DNA of 64,000 bases. Source: Myxococcales bacterium (GTDB lineage: Bacteria; Myxococcota_A; Polyangia; Polyangiales; GCA-016699535). A program made the translations under genes and the position numbers. A model generated the notes under the pieces. The model did not search any database and was not told where the DNA came from. It saw nothing but the letters and a program-made list of their open reading frames with translations. Where the stretch lies: contig CP064980.1 of assembly GCA_016699535.1 (NCBI GenBank), forward strand, positions 62,001 through 126,000, given 5' to 3'. Positions within the stretch are counted from its first letter, which is position 1; every line of letters begins with the position of its first letter. Shown one piece after another: positions 9,191-17,315 of the stretch.

Positions 9191-9877
9191 TCAGAGAAGG
9201 CTCCGCTGGGGGTTGGACGCGTCGGTGACCAGCTTCAGGGCGACGAGACGGATCTGCATCGCCTGGTTCGACACGTTCGAGAAGCTGCCGCGCTCGATGA
9301 CCTCGGCGGCAAGAGACCTCAGCTCGGGCACCAGCTCGCCGGCCTTGCGACGCGCCTCGAGGCGATCGATGGCCAGGGGGTCGCCGGTCACCAGGCGCGC
9401 CGCGGCGCGGACATCGGTCGCCGGCATGAGCAGGTACGCGGCGAAGCGGTCGGCCTGGATCTCGGCCGAGTCTCGCTGCCCGTCGCGGCAGACGATCGCC
9501 GGCCCGGGCTTCGCGTTCGGCTCCCGCGCGAACAGCGGGACCGTGACCTTCTCCATCTCGATGATCGGCCGGTGCAGCACCCAGTGCCCGGTCTCGTGGG
9601 CGAGCGTGAAGGAGAAGCGCCCCTCGTTCCCTTCGAGCGAGGAGTCGATCATCACGTGCCCGTCGTCGAGCCACGTCGCCCCGAGCACGTCGTTCTTGCC
9701 GAGGCGGGTTCGAAGGTCGCCGATGCTGAGCGACAGCCCGAGGAGGCCCTCGACGATGTCGTCGACCGGGATGGGCGGCCGAGGCGGCGCGCCCTTCCAC
9801 TTGGCGTACTTGCGCAGCAGCTCGGTGGCTGCGCTCTCCAGCTGGCGATCGGCCAGGAACGGGACCTTCAGCTCCAT
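9191..9877 (-). CDS. ImmA/IrrE-family metalloprotease
   Basis: 228-residue zinc metalloprotease of the ImmA/IrrE type. The catalytic helix carries HETGH at residues 94-98 within TLAHETGHWVLH, and the third ligand is probably Glu139 in SAEIQADRFAAYLLMP, both typical of the family. ImmA-type proteases cleave a partner XRE repressor and so release genes of integrative elements after a signal such as DNA damage. Here the partner would be the XRE gene immediately upstream; its stop codon overlaps this start (TAATG). The module is probably the induction switch of the element. Confidence 0.87.
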   Translation of the reverse strand: MELKVPFLADRQLESAATELLRKYAKWKGAPPRPPIPVDDIVEGLLGLSLSIGDLRTRLGKNDVLGATWLDDGHVMIDSSLEGNEGRFSFTLAHETGHWVLHRPIIEMEKVTVPLFAREPNAKPGPAIVCRDGQRDSAEIQADRFAAYLLMPATDVRAAARLVTGDPLAIDRLEARRKAGELVPELRSLAAEVIERGSFSNVSNQAMQIRLVALKLVTDASNPQRSLL

Positions 9878-10224
9878 TACCGCTTCCCCTTCTTCTGCGC
9901 CTCAAGCAGCTTCATGAGGTCGTCGCCGGAGTAGTTCTGCTCCTTCGCCGACCGAAGGAACGCGGGCATGCCCGGATCACCCTTGATGACCTTCTCCACA
10001 TCCTCCGGCACGCGGCCGGCGAGCTGCATCAGCTCGTCGAAGTCGTCGTTCAACAACGTCGCCAGCTTCTGGATCACGTCCTCGGCGGGCGGGGTCTTCT
10101 CGTCCATGGTCTCGATGCGCGATAGGTAAGTGGGGGAGATGCCGACCTTCGTGGCGGTCTCCCGGAGCCCGAGCTTCTGCTCGGCCCTCTTGCGGCGAAT
10201 GCGTTCTCCAAGCCGTTCCTTCAC
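9877..10224 (-). CDS. XRE-family HTH repressor, probable ImmR-like partner
   Basis: 115 residues. The N-terminal ~65 residues form a Cro/C1-type helix-turn-helix (RIRRKRAEQKLGLRETATK then VGISPTYLSRIE). The C-terminal part is Lys-rich and would be the regulated, cleavable portion by analogy with ImmR. The start is GTG at 10222-10224 with AGAGGA upstream. It is coupled by one overlapping base to the ImmA-type protease gene. The operator-like motif at 10270-10289 lies ~46 bases upstream, consistent with autorepression, and a second copy precedes the unknown operon at 9123. Confidence 0.85.
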   Translation of the reverse strand: MKERLGERIRRKRAEQKLGLRETATKVGISPTYLSRIETMDEKTPPAEDVIQKLATLLNDDFDELMQLAGRVPEDVEKVIKGDPGMPAFLRSAKEQNYSGDDLMKLLEAQKKGKR

Positions 10225-10269
10225 GTCGTCCTCTCTGAACGCCCCGCGAGCAGCAGGGCGGCGATGTAG

Positions 10270-10289
10270 TGTCCCCTAAATACTAAACA
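10270..10289 (+). promoter_or_regulatory. Operator-like 20-bp motif, copy B
   Basis: TGTCCCCT followed by AAATACTAAACA, in the divergent gap between the XRE gene (minus, 10224) and the recombinase operon (plus, from 10366). It matches copy A at 9141-9160 in 14 of 20 positions. This is the only AT-rich spot in the gap, so it probably overlaps promoter elements for one or both directions. Site assignment is from sequence similarity only. Confidence 0.45.
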
Positions 10290-10365
10290 TCGTGGTCGAG
10301 ATCAAGGGGCAACATGCCCGCCCGGCCGCGTCCCATCGCGAACTCCGCGCCCGCGTTTCACCCCC

Positions 10366-10569
10366 ATGAACACGGGAACCGCGAGACCGCCGGCCATCGA
10401 GCTGGAGCCGCCCAAGATCGCCGAGGAGCGCCTGGCCGATCTCCGACGTCGACGGGCCGAGGCCGCCGACGTCCTGGCCGAGACCCTCCTCGACATCTGG
10501 CTGCGGGAACGCCGTGCCCGCCGCGAGGCAGGGCTGCGCGAGCCCCGCGAAGGAGGTCGAAGTGCCTGA
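10366..10569 (+). CDS. Small helical protein before the recombinase operon
   Basis: 67 residues, highly charged and predicted almost entirely helical (EERLADLRRRRAEAADVLAE). Codon third positions are strongly G/C as in neighbouring real genes, which argues for coding, although no clear ribosome-binding site precedes the ATG. It is the first open frame after the divergent promoter gap and lies 88 bases before the DUF2924 gene. Function unknown. Confidence 0.5.
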   Translation: MNTGTARPPAIELEPPKIAEERLADLRRRRAEAADVLAETLLDIWLRERRARREAGLREPREGGRSA

Positions 10570-10657
10570 TCTCCCTCTGGTTCTCGCCTTGTCTTCCACC
10601 GGGGAAGAAGCCGTCATGCCCACCCGCGGGCATGGCGCCCGCGCCGAAGGAGGCACG

Positions 10658-11200
10658 ATGTCAAAGACCACTGCACGAGCCCGAGCCAACGCGCGCGAGC
10701 TCGGCGACGTCCCCACGCAGCTCGCCGCGCTCGAGAAGATGAACGTCGGCCAGCTCGCCGAGAAGTACCGCGAGCTGTACGGCGAGCCGACCCGGACGAG
10801 GAACAAGGACTACCTGCGCAAGCGCCTCTCCTGGCGCGTCCAGGAGCTGGCCGAGGGCGGGCTCCCGGCGAGCGCCCTCGAGCGCATCGCCCAGCTCGGC
10901 GACGACGTGCCCGAGCGCTGGCGCATGCGGCAGTCGGCGCAGGAGAAGGACGCTGGCCCGGTGCAGGCGCTCGAGCCTCGCGATCCACGCATCCCTTCGG
11001 TGGGCGCCGTCCTGCGCCGCGTCTTCAACGGCGTCGCGCACGAGGTCACCATCTGCGCCGAGGGCTTCGACTACGCGGGCGAGCGCTTCAAGACGCTCTC
11101 GGCCATTGCGAAGCACATCACGGGCACGCCCTGGAACGGCTTCCTCTTCTTCGGCCTGAAGAAGCGCGTCGAGACGACGAGCGAGGAGAGCGCGGCATGA
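10658..11200 (+). CDS. DUF2924-family protein
   Basis: 180 residues from ATG 10658, chosen over an upstream in-frame start because AAGGAGG sits 7 bases before it. The sequence has the features of DUF2924: a helical first half (LAALEKMNVGQLAEKYRELYG then RNKDYLRKRLSWRVQELAEG) and a beta-rich end, GFDYAGERFKTLSAIAKHITG then WNGFLFFGL. DUF2924 genes commonly sit directly upstream of a large serine recombinase on integrative elements, as here, so a role with the recombinase is likely but undefined. The stop overlaps the next start (ATGA). Confidence 0.8.
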   Translation: MSKTTARARANARELGDVPTQLAALEKMNVGQLAEKYRELYGEPTRTRNKDYLRKRLSWRVQELAEGGLPASALERIAQLGDDVPERWRMRQSAQEKDAGPVQALEPRDPRIPSVGAVLRRVFNGVAHEVTICAEGFDYAGERFKTLSAIAKHITGTPWNGFLFFGLKKRVETTSEESAA

Positions 11201-11382
11201 GCGACATCCCTTTCTACCGGACGCAGATGGGGCACCGCTTCTACGAGGCCACGGCGCCGTCCATCGCGCGCGAGCTGGCTCGCCTCAACGACAACCTCGA
11301 GCGGCTCCTCGCCGTCGTCGAGCGCGACACGAAGGCCGACGAGGAGCCGCCGACCGACGCGAAGCCCGAGGAGCCGCGATGA
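11197..11382 (+). CDS. Small hypothetical protein of the recombinase operon
   Basis: 61 residues with a central helix (SIARELARLNDNLERLLAVVE) and an acidic Pro-rich tail. It overlaps both neighbours by ATGA junctions, which is the main evidence that it is translated. The ATGA series 11197, 11379 and 12920 suggests four coupled genes. Possible adaptor between the DUF2924 protein and the recombinase; no function is known. Confidence 0.62.
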   Translation: MSDIPFYRTQMGHRFYEATAPSIARELARLNDNLERLLAVVERDTKADEEPPTDAKPEEPR

Positions 11383-12923
11383 CGAAGCGCACGCCAACCC
11401 CGGCGCCCGGGAGCGAGACCAAGCGGTGCGCCATCTACACGCGCAAGTCGACGACGATGGGGCTCGAGCAGGAGTTCAACTCGCTCGATGCCCAGCGCGA
11501 GTCGGGCCTCGCGTACATCCAGCGGCAGACCGGCTGGAAGGTCGTCGACGAGCGCTACGACGACGGCGGCTTCACTGGCGCCAACACCGACCGGCCGGCG
11601 TTCACGCGACTGCTTGCCGACGTCGAGGCCGGGAAGATCGACGTCATCGTCGTCTACAAGGTCGACCGCCTGAGTCGCTCGCTGCTCGACTTCGCCAAGA
11701 TGATGGAGCGCTTCACGGCGGCGGGCGTGTCGTTCGTGTCCGTCACGCAGAACTTCTCGACGGCCGACGCGATGGGTCGGCTCACGCTCAACATGTTGAT
11801 GAGCTTCGCCGAGTTTGAGAGGTCCATGATCTCCGAGCGCACGCGCGACAAGATCGCCGCCTCGCGCCGCAAGGGGAAGTGGACGGGTGGCCCGGTGCCC
11901 TTCGGCTACTCGGTGAAGGACAAGAAGCTCCTCGTGAACGAGGTCGAGGCGCAGATTGTCCGCGAGGCCTTCACGCTCTTCCTTCAGCACCGGCAGATGG
12001 CGATGGTCGCGCGCACGCTGACGGAGCGCGGGCTGCTGCCGCGGGGCTCGAGTCGCCCGCCGGAGGAAGGGCTGCGCTGGTCGAAGGACGCCATCGCGCG
12101 CGTGCTCCGGAACCCGCTCTACGCGGGCTTCATGATGTACGGCGACGAGCTGCACCCGGGCGAGCATCCGCGGCTGATCGACGAGTCCACCTTCCGCCAC
12201 GCCGAGCGCATCCTCGCGGGCACCGGGCGCGAGCTGCGCTTCACCGGCACGAACCCCGACTACGTGCTGCGAGGGCTGCTCCGCTGCGGGCTCTGCCGCG
12301 AGGCGATGTGTCCGGGCTCGACGACGAAGAACGGGAAGGTCTATCGGTTCTACCGATGTTCGAAGCGCGACAAGCACGGCAAGGAGGCGTGCCGCGCACG
12401 CGCGCTGCCGGCGGGTGCGCTCGAGGACTTCGTCGCGCAGCGCATCACCACAGCGACGGCTGACGGCACGCTTGCCGTGCACGTGAAGGCCGCGCTCGAC
12501 GCGCGCATCGACGGCAAGCGGAAGGCGATCGAGAAGATCCGCGCTGACCTCCCGGGCAGGGTGGCGGCCGCGTCGGTGAACGCGTCGAAGTACACCGAGG
12601 AGCTGGGCAAGTTCGAGGGCCGGGCGCGCGAGCTCGTCGAGGCGAAGCTCCGCGTCGAGACCGACCGGCTCGTGGCCGCCGAGCGCCAGCTCGCGGAGAC
12701 GGAGCGCGACCGCCTCGACCTCGAGGTCGCCGACGCCGAGGCGAAGTGGATCGCTGACGCGCTGCGTGACTTTGCACGCATCTGGACCGCGATGACGCCC
12801 GAGAACCAGGGGCGCCTCCTACGCGCGCTCGTCGCCGCCGTCCGCGTGAAGGAAGAGAGCGGCGTCGTCGAGGTCGAGCTGGTGAACTTCGCCGCCGACC
12901 CGGGCGCCAAGGAGGCCGCATGA
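11379..12923 (+). CDS. Large serine recombinase
   Basis: 514-residue site-specific recombinase of the resolvase/invertase superfamily. The N-terminal catalytic domain has the nucleophile in YTRKS (Ser24), the conserved KVDRLSRSLLDF block and ERTRDKIAASRRKGKWTGG. A recombinase domain follows (residues ~170-270), then a zinc ribbon with CGLC and later Cys residues (~residues 305-345), and a coiled-coil tail. Large serine recombinases integrate and excise mobile elements with short att sites. Since the element abuts a tRNA, a target more typical of tyrosine integrases, this enzyme may move a nested unit rather than the whole element. Confidence 0.9.
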   Translation: MTKRTPTPAPGSETKRCAIYTRKSTTMGLEQEFNSLDAQRESGLAYIQRQTGWKVVDERYDDGGFTGANTDRPAFTRLLADVEAGKIDVIVVYKVDRLSRSLLDFAKMMERFTAAGVSFVSVTQNFSTADAMGRLTLNMLMSFAEFERSMISERTRDKIAASRRKGKWTGGPVPFGYSVKDKKLLVNEVEAQIVREAFTLFLQHRQMAMVARTLTERGLLPRGSSRPPEEGLRWSKDAIARVLRNPLYAGFMMYGDELHPGEHPRLIDESTFRHAERILAGTGRELRFTGTNPDYVLRGLLRCGLCREAMCPGSTTKNGKVYRFYRCSKRDKHGKEACRARALPAGALEDFVAQRITTATADGTLAVHVKAALDARIDGKRKAIEKIRADLPGRVAAASVNASKYTEELGKFEGRARELVEAKLRVETDRLVAAERQLAETERDRLDLEVADAEAKWIADALRDFARIWTAMTPENQGRLLRALVAAVRVKEESGVVEVELVNFAADPGAKEAA

Positions 12924-13375
12924 CCCTCGAGCCCGCGACGGCGCCAACGACGGAGACGCCGAGCGACCGCCACATCCTGACGGGCACGCTGTTCCGCAGG
13001 CGCAGCTCGCGCGTGACGCTCGCCGAGACGCCGCCGCCCCCGAAGCCCGAGCCCGTTCGCCGGCCCGCCAAGGTGGCCCGGATGCTCGCCCTCGCGCACC
13101 ACCTGCAGGGCGCCATCGACCGCGGCCTCGTGGCCGACCGGGCCGCCGTGGCGCGCAAGCTGGGGCTCACGCGCGCGCGGGTGACGCAGCTGCTGGACCT
13201 GCTGCTTCTGGCGCCCGATCTCCAGCTCGCGGTCCTGGCCCTCGAAGCGGTCGACGGCGCCGAGCCCATGAGCGAGCGCGCCCTGCGCGCCGTGGCGCAC
13301 GCCGGGAGCTGGGTGGAGCAGCGGGTGGCCTTCAGCGTTCAGGCCGTGGCGACTGCCCGGGCCAGTTCCACGTAA
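12920..13375 (+). CDS. HTH helper protein downstream of the recombinase
   Basis: 151 residues. The N-terminal half is Pro/Arg-rich and disordered. Residues ~68-105 form a helix-turn-helix (GLVADRAAVARKLGLTRARVTQLLDLL). Genes of this type follow large serine recombinases on related elements and may act as accessory or directionality factors; that is inferred from position. It overlaps the recombinase stop (ATGA) and its end overlaps the converging nuclease-helicase gene by 37 bases. The 3' coding segment contains a 34-bp sequence repeated at 16882-16915. Confidence 0.7.
   Translation: MTLEPATAPTTETPSDRHILTGTLFRRRSSRVTLAETPPPPKPEPVRRPAKVARMLALAHHLQGAIDRGLVADRAAVARKLGLTRARVTQLLDLLLLAPDLQLAVLALEAVDGAEPMSERALRAVAHAGSWVEQRVAFSVQAVATARASST
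13292..13325 (+). repeat. 34-bp direct repeat, left copy
   Basis: Identical over 34 bases to 16882-16915, from GTGGCGCACGCCGGGAG to GGAGCAGCGGG. Weaker similarity extends ~55 bases to the left in both copies and stops abruptly on the right at 13325. This copy is part of the HTH helper gene's 3' end. The pair brackets the nuclease-helicase gene. Confidence 0.85.
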
Positions 13376-16300
13376 CGGCAGATCGCGTTCGCGAGCTGCA
13401 TCTGCCTTGGGCTCTTGCATTCGGGCTCGAACAGGCGCGGGCTCGCGACAAGAATGCACGCGCAGCGCGCACGCGAGGTGGCGACGTTCAGGCGGTTGAG
13501 GCTGTAGAGGAACTCCATCCCGCGTGGCGCGTCCTCGGGTGTTGAGGTCGCCATCGAGTAGATGACGACGGGAGCCTCCTGGCCCTGGAACTTGTCGACG
13601 GTGCCCACGCGAACCCCGCGCCGGTCGAGCCGTTCGGAGAGCAGGGCGACCTGAGAGTTGTAGGGCGCGACGATCAGGATGTCGTTGGCCGTCATCGCGT
13701 GCATCGCTCCGTCGCTATCGATCCACCCCGCGTCGGGACGAAGCAGGCCCGCAACGATCCGGTCGATCACGTCGACCTCTTCGCTCGACGAGTTCTGGTT
13801 CCCTTCGTGCGCGACGGCGGCAACCCAGAGTCCGGATCCTTCGAACGGTGCTGTTCCAACGAGCACCTGCTGCTCGAGCCCGGCCCTCGCGTGGAGCCGT
13901 CCCTCGTAGAACACTTCCGAGGTGAACGCGCAGATGCTCGGCGCCAGCCGCCAGGTCTCCGGCAGGAAGATCCCACGATCGGCCGGGATGGTCTTGTGAC
14001 CCCGCAGGATGTGTTCCAGCGCCGAGGCGTCGGCGCCCTCGGGGTGGGTGCCCTGCTGGGGCTGTTCGAGCTGCTGCGGATCGCCGAGCAGCACGACACT
14101 CCGCGCGGCCTGCGAGGCGGCGAGAACATTCGCGAGCGACATCTGACCCGCCTCGTCCACGAAGAGGACGTCGATCACGCCCAGCGACGCCGGGCGCGCC
14201 CAGAGCCACTGGGTCCCGCCGACCACGTGAGCCCGGCCGTCGCCGAGTCGGGCGATGACCTCGTCGTTGTTAGTGCACTCCTCCATGCTCGATGGTGGGT
14301 CGCTCTTGGTGGTGACCTTGTGAACGCAGTTGACCTGAACCCGGAGCCTGCCGGCAGCTACTGCGACGTCGTCGAGCAGTTTGCGAATGACCTTGTGGCT
14401 GACCGCAGTGACCCCGACGCGGGCGCCTCGTTGAACGAGCTCGCAGATCATCTGGGCACCAGTGAACGTCTTCCCGGCACCCGGAGGCCCCTGGATGGCG
14501 AGGACCGTATCGTCGAGATCTGCCGCGATGCGAACCGCGAATTGGATAGCGGTCTCGGCCGTTCCGATCTCAAAGGTCCCGGCTCGAAGTCGAGGGGGCC
14601 GACCAAGGAGGATCTCGCGCGCAGCGCGGTACTGAGTCCCGCCGGAAACACCGTGCTGAACCACGTCCTCGGCGATGCGCAGAAGCGCCTCGGCAAGCAC
14701 GTCGGTATTCACGGCCGAGTGCGCGAACACGGCGGGGGGATGCACGTCAGCCTGTGCGCCGCGCTTCTTCACGTCCACCGTGCGAGTCACACGATCGATG
14801 GCATCGACGCCCCCGAAGGCCGTTCCGTCGGGTAGATGCAGTTCATCGCCTTTGCAAACGTCGGTCTCCTGGCGCGGGTAGTCGTAGCGATCGATCGGAC
14901 TCTTCTTCGTCCCGCCGACGCGGGCAACAAAGTGCAGGCCGGAGAGCGCCGCCTTCTCGGCGAACAGCTCGTCCTCGGACAGATCGCGCAACCGGAAGAA
15001 CTCCCACCAGGGCGCCTTGGCTTCGCGCCGATGCCAGTCGAGAAGATGCGCGAGCAACCACCGCCCCTGTTGATCATCATTCCGCTCGGCGCGATCCGCA
15101 GGAACGTCGTCCGTGAGCGCCGCCACGAGCGCTTGCACCCGGCGGGCACGATCGTCGAGCTTCTCCGGCGCCGCGCCATCCGTGGGTACCGGACGCGGGA
15201 CCGGCGTCCCTGCGGCTTCGAGAGAAGCACGAAGCTGTTCTAGCCAGTCGCGCAGGCGCAGAGCCGAGACGCAATCGTCGCGGTTGTAGCCTTCGACCGC
15301 GGCCCTCACCTCGTCGGTGATCGCGTCCGCGGCGCCGAGCTCGAGCGCGCGTTCGATCACGCGCAGGTTCGTTCTCGCATCAGCGAGGGCAACGGTACGA
15401 GTGAAGCCGTAGAAGGGCTCGAGGTCCTTGATCGAATACCTCTCCAGGCTCGCGCGCAGCGAGTGCTTCACGACGGCGTACAGGTCCACGAACAACTCGG
15501 CGCGGAGCATGCGATCGATCTCGGTCTCGCGGGTCGCATGCCGGCCCATCAACCGCTTGAACGCCGAGGGCTCGTAGGGAGCGTAGTGGTAGACGTGCAT
15601 CGTGGGGTTCACCGCCCAAGAACCGAGGATCTCGTCCACGACCGCCTCGAACGCCGCGCGCTCCTCGCTGTCCGAGCAGGCCCAGAACGCGCGCGCCGAG
15701 GTGGTGCCATCGGGCGCGACGGTTACCAGGCCGAAGAGGTACTCGCGCCCGCCGTCCCGCGCGAACGGATCGCCTTCGAGGTCGAGGAAGACATCACCGG
15801 GCGACGGGGGCGGCAGCCGAGCGAGTCCCTGGTCCGGCGTGATGGGGAGCAACTCGTGAACCGGGACGCCCTGGGTCCGACCCGCGAGCTGAAGCCGAGC
15901 TTGCTCGCGCACGCGGACGTACGTCTCGACGGCACCCCGTCGAGGCGTGAACTGCAGAGGCAAGGGGAGCGTGCCGAGCTGCGCGAGCGTGGTGACGCCC
16001 GCGGCCTGCAGCTCTCGGCTCTGGAGCCGCGCGATGCCGGCGACGAGCGATAGATGATCGTCGGCGCGACGCCGCTTGTCGCAGACACTCCACCACCGGC
16101 ACACGTCGCAGTGCTCCACGGGCTCGGGGTAGTTCGCGGCCGCGATCGCATCGGGCTCCTGCTGCGCGGTCACCTCGAGGCGGGCGCGGATGAACCGGAA
16201 GTAGGCCGAGAAGTCCTGGACCCGGAAGGTTTGAACGGGCGCATCCGGATCCGGCGTGACGACGTGGAAGGTCTCGGGGATCGCGTCCTGAACGAGGCCC

Positions 16301-16761
16301 AGCATCTCGGGGTAGAGCGCGAGCTGGAGGACGGTGCCGCCTCGGGTCTCCTTGGCGAGCTTCGTGTCGACGACCTGATACGACCATTCGCCGAGCCCGC
16401 TCGTGGTCTCGACCCGTCGAAGCACGTCGGGCCGGCCGAACCAACGGCCATTCCGGAGCGCGGGCTGAAGGATGACGTTCGCGCCCGCGCGCATGGCGTC
16501 CAACGTGCGGGCCACCGCATCGTCGCCGCCTTGCTCGGCGAGGTCGACCACGACCAGCCCTTCGGCGCGAAGGGCGTCCGCGTAGCCCCGCTCGTGGTCG
16601 AGCCCGCGTTGCTGGAGGACGAGCATGACCGGGTCGACCCAGGTGGGCGCCTCGCGCTGGCCGTGCGCCACCGCCAGATCCAGGGCGGTCCGGTGCCGGC
16701 AGCCCAGGAACTGGGACAGGTCCGACGCGGACAGCTCGATCGTGGTGCCGGAAGAACGCAC
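13339..16761 (-). CDS. TM0106-type RecB-like nuclease / RNase H-fold exonuclease / SF1 helicase
   Basis: About 1140 residues from a GTG at 16759-16761 (VRSSGTTIELSASDLSQFLG). The frame is open further upstream, but that extension runs through the duplicated DNA and lacks the family start. Domain order: a PD-(D/E)XK nuclease with GRPDVLRR and QVVDTKLA, then a cysteine cluster HCDVCRWWSVC like that of Cas4/RecB nucleases; an RNase H-like part with FLDLEGDP and YNRDDCVSALRLRDWL; a UPF1/Dna2-like SF1 helicase with Walker A GPPGAGKT, Walker B VLFVDEAGQ, and the late motifs DKFQGQE and NVATSRAR. This order matches the TM0106 family of putative nucleases. Its site on a mobile element beside a restriction-modification set suggests anti-phage cargo; this is inferred. 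Confidence 0.85.
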   Translation of the reverse strand: MRSSGTTIELSASDLSQFLGCRHRTALDLAVAHGQREAPTWVDPVMLVLQQRGLDHERGYADALRAEGLVVVDLAEQGGDDAVARTLDAMRAGANVILQPALRNGRWFGRPDVLRRVETTSGLGEWSYQVVDTKLAKETRGGTVLQLALYPEMLGLVQDAIPETFHVVTPDPDAPVQTFRVQDFSAYFRFIRARLEVTAQQEPDAIAAANYPEPVEHCDVCRWWSVCDKRRRADDHLSLVAGIARLQSRELQAAGVTTLAQLGTLPLPLQFTPRRGAVETYVRVREQARLQLAGRTQGVPVHELLPITPDQGLARLPPPSPGDVFLDLEGDPFARDGGREYLFGLVTVAPDGTTSARAFWACSDSEERAAFEAVVDEILGSWAVNPTMHVYHYAPYEPSAFKRLMGRHATRETEIDRMLRAELFVDLYAVVKHSLRASLERYSIKDLEPFYGFTRTVALADARTNLRVIERALELGAADAITDEVRAAVEGYNRDDCVSALRLRDWLEQLRASLEAAGTPVPRPVPTDGAAPEKLDDRARRVQALVAALTDDVPADRAERNDDQQGRWLLAHLLDWHRREAKAPWWEFFRLRDLSEDELFAEKAALSGLHFVARVGGTKKSPIDRYDYPRQETDVCKGDELHLPDGTAFGGVDAIDRVTRTVDVKKRGAQADVHPPAVFAHSAVNTDVLAEALLRIAEDVVQHGVSGGTQYRAAREILLGRPPRLRAGTFEIGTAETAIQFAVRIAADLDDTVLAIQGPPGAGKTFTGAQMICELVQRGARVGVTAVSHKVIRKLLDDVAVAAGRLRVQVNCVHKVTTKSDPPSSMEECTNNDEVIARLGDGRAHVVGGTQWLWARPASLGVIDVLFVDEAGQMSLANVLAASQAARSVVLLGDPQQLEQPQQGTHPEGADASALEHILRGHKTIPADRGIFLPETWRLAPSICAFTSEVFYEGRLHARAGLEQQVLVGTAPFEGSGLWVAAVAHEGNQNSSSEEVDVIDRIVAGLLRPDAGWIDSDGAMHAMTANDILIVAPYNSQVALLSERLDRRGVRVGTVDKFQGQEAPVVIYSMATSTPEDAPRGMEFLYSLNRLNVATSRARCACILVASPRLFEPECKSPRQMQLANAICRYVELARAVATA

Positions 16762-16881
16762 CGAAGCATCTTGCCACGGCGGACGGCGGGGGCCGAGCTC
16801 ACGCTGCAGGACGGCACGAACCGCACCAAGCAGGCCGGCCTGGCGCTCGAAGCAGTCGACGGCGAGCGGGCCCTGCGTGCT

Positions 16882-16915
16882 GTGGCGCACGCCGGGAGCT
16901 GGGTGGAGCAGCGGG
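16882..16915 (+). repeat. 34-bp direct repeat, right copy with gene remnant
   Basis: Exact copy of 13292-13325. In the same orientation, the flanking ~45 bases to the left (from 16838) still translate to LALEAVDGERALRAVAHAG, matching the C-terminus of the helper protein at 12920-13375 apart from a missing stretch of about four or five residues. It is therefore a remnant of a second helper gene, left at the far side of the inserted nuclease-helicase gene. The remnant has no start and is not expected to be expressed. Confidence 0.8.
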
Positions 16916-17044
16916 GGTCGTGGAGAACCGGTGCGCATCCGCCGGCAGCCTGATGTCACTGCGCACTTGACCAGATAGCGTTCGATGGAATACGTTCCCG
17001 TTCGGTGGAGTCTCGTTCCACCTAGCGGAGCGCACACCACGCCA

Positions 17045-17245
17045 ATGGTCGAAGAAGTCCTCACCATCAAGGACATCGCGGAAATCCTGAAGCTTGCCGA
17101 GAAGACCGTCTACTCGATGGCGAGCAGCGGGGAGCTTCCGGCCTTCAAAATCCGAGGGCAGTGGCGCGTTCGGCGGGCGGATTTCGAACGCTGGATGACG
17201 GACAAGGCAAGCAATCGGGCGAAGTCCGACGAGGATGGGGTCTGA
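17045..17245 (+). CDS. Excisionase-type HTH DNA-binding protein
   Basis: 66 residues from ATG 17045, preferred over 16985 because the domain begins here. The sequence LTIKDIAEILKLAEKTVYSM then GELPAFKIRGQWRVRRADFERWM is a typical MerR-like/excisionase winged helix. It lies 70 bases before the methyltransferase gene on the same strand. It could be a recombination directionality factor, or the transcription controller of the downstream restriction-modification genes; position favours the second. An inverted repeat GAGAAC...GTTCTC (17255-17276) follows it. Confidence 0.75.
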   Translation: MVEEVLTIKDIAEILKLAEKTVYSMASSGELPAFKIRGQWRVRRADFERWMTDKASNRAKSDEDGV

Positions 17246-17254
17246 TGCTGGCAG

Positions 17255-17276
17255 GAGAACATCTGTTCAGGTTCTC
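17255..17276 (+). promoter_or_regulatory. Inverted repeat before the methyltransferase gene
   Basis: GAGAAC at 17255-17260 pairs with GTTCTC at 17271-17276, with an inner GAAC/GTTC pair at 17257-17268. It sits 40 bases upstream of the methyltransferase ATG, a position where control proteins of restriction-modification systems often bind. A ribosome-binding site AGGAGG follows at about 17301. Function as an operator is conjecture. Confidence 0.35.
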
Positions 17277-17315
17277 GGCATGCGATGGTAGCGTCGCGCG
17301 TCAGGAGGTATTCCA

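Noticed and set aside
10514..10657. Upstream start for the DUF2924 gene
   Set aside because: No family similarity in the extra residues, and a strong AAGGAGG site sits before ATG 10658.
16762..17076. N-terminal extension of the nuclease-helicase to ATG 17076
   Set aside because: The extra ~105 residues read through the duplicated helper-gene remnant antisense and lack family similarity; the GTG at 16761 begins the conserved region.
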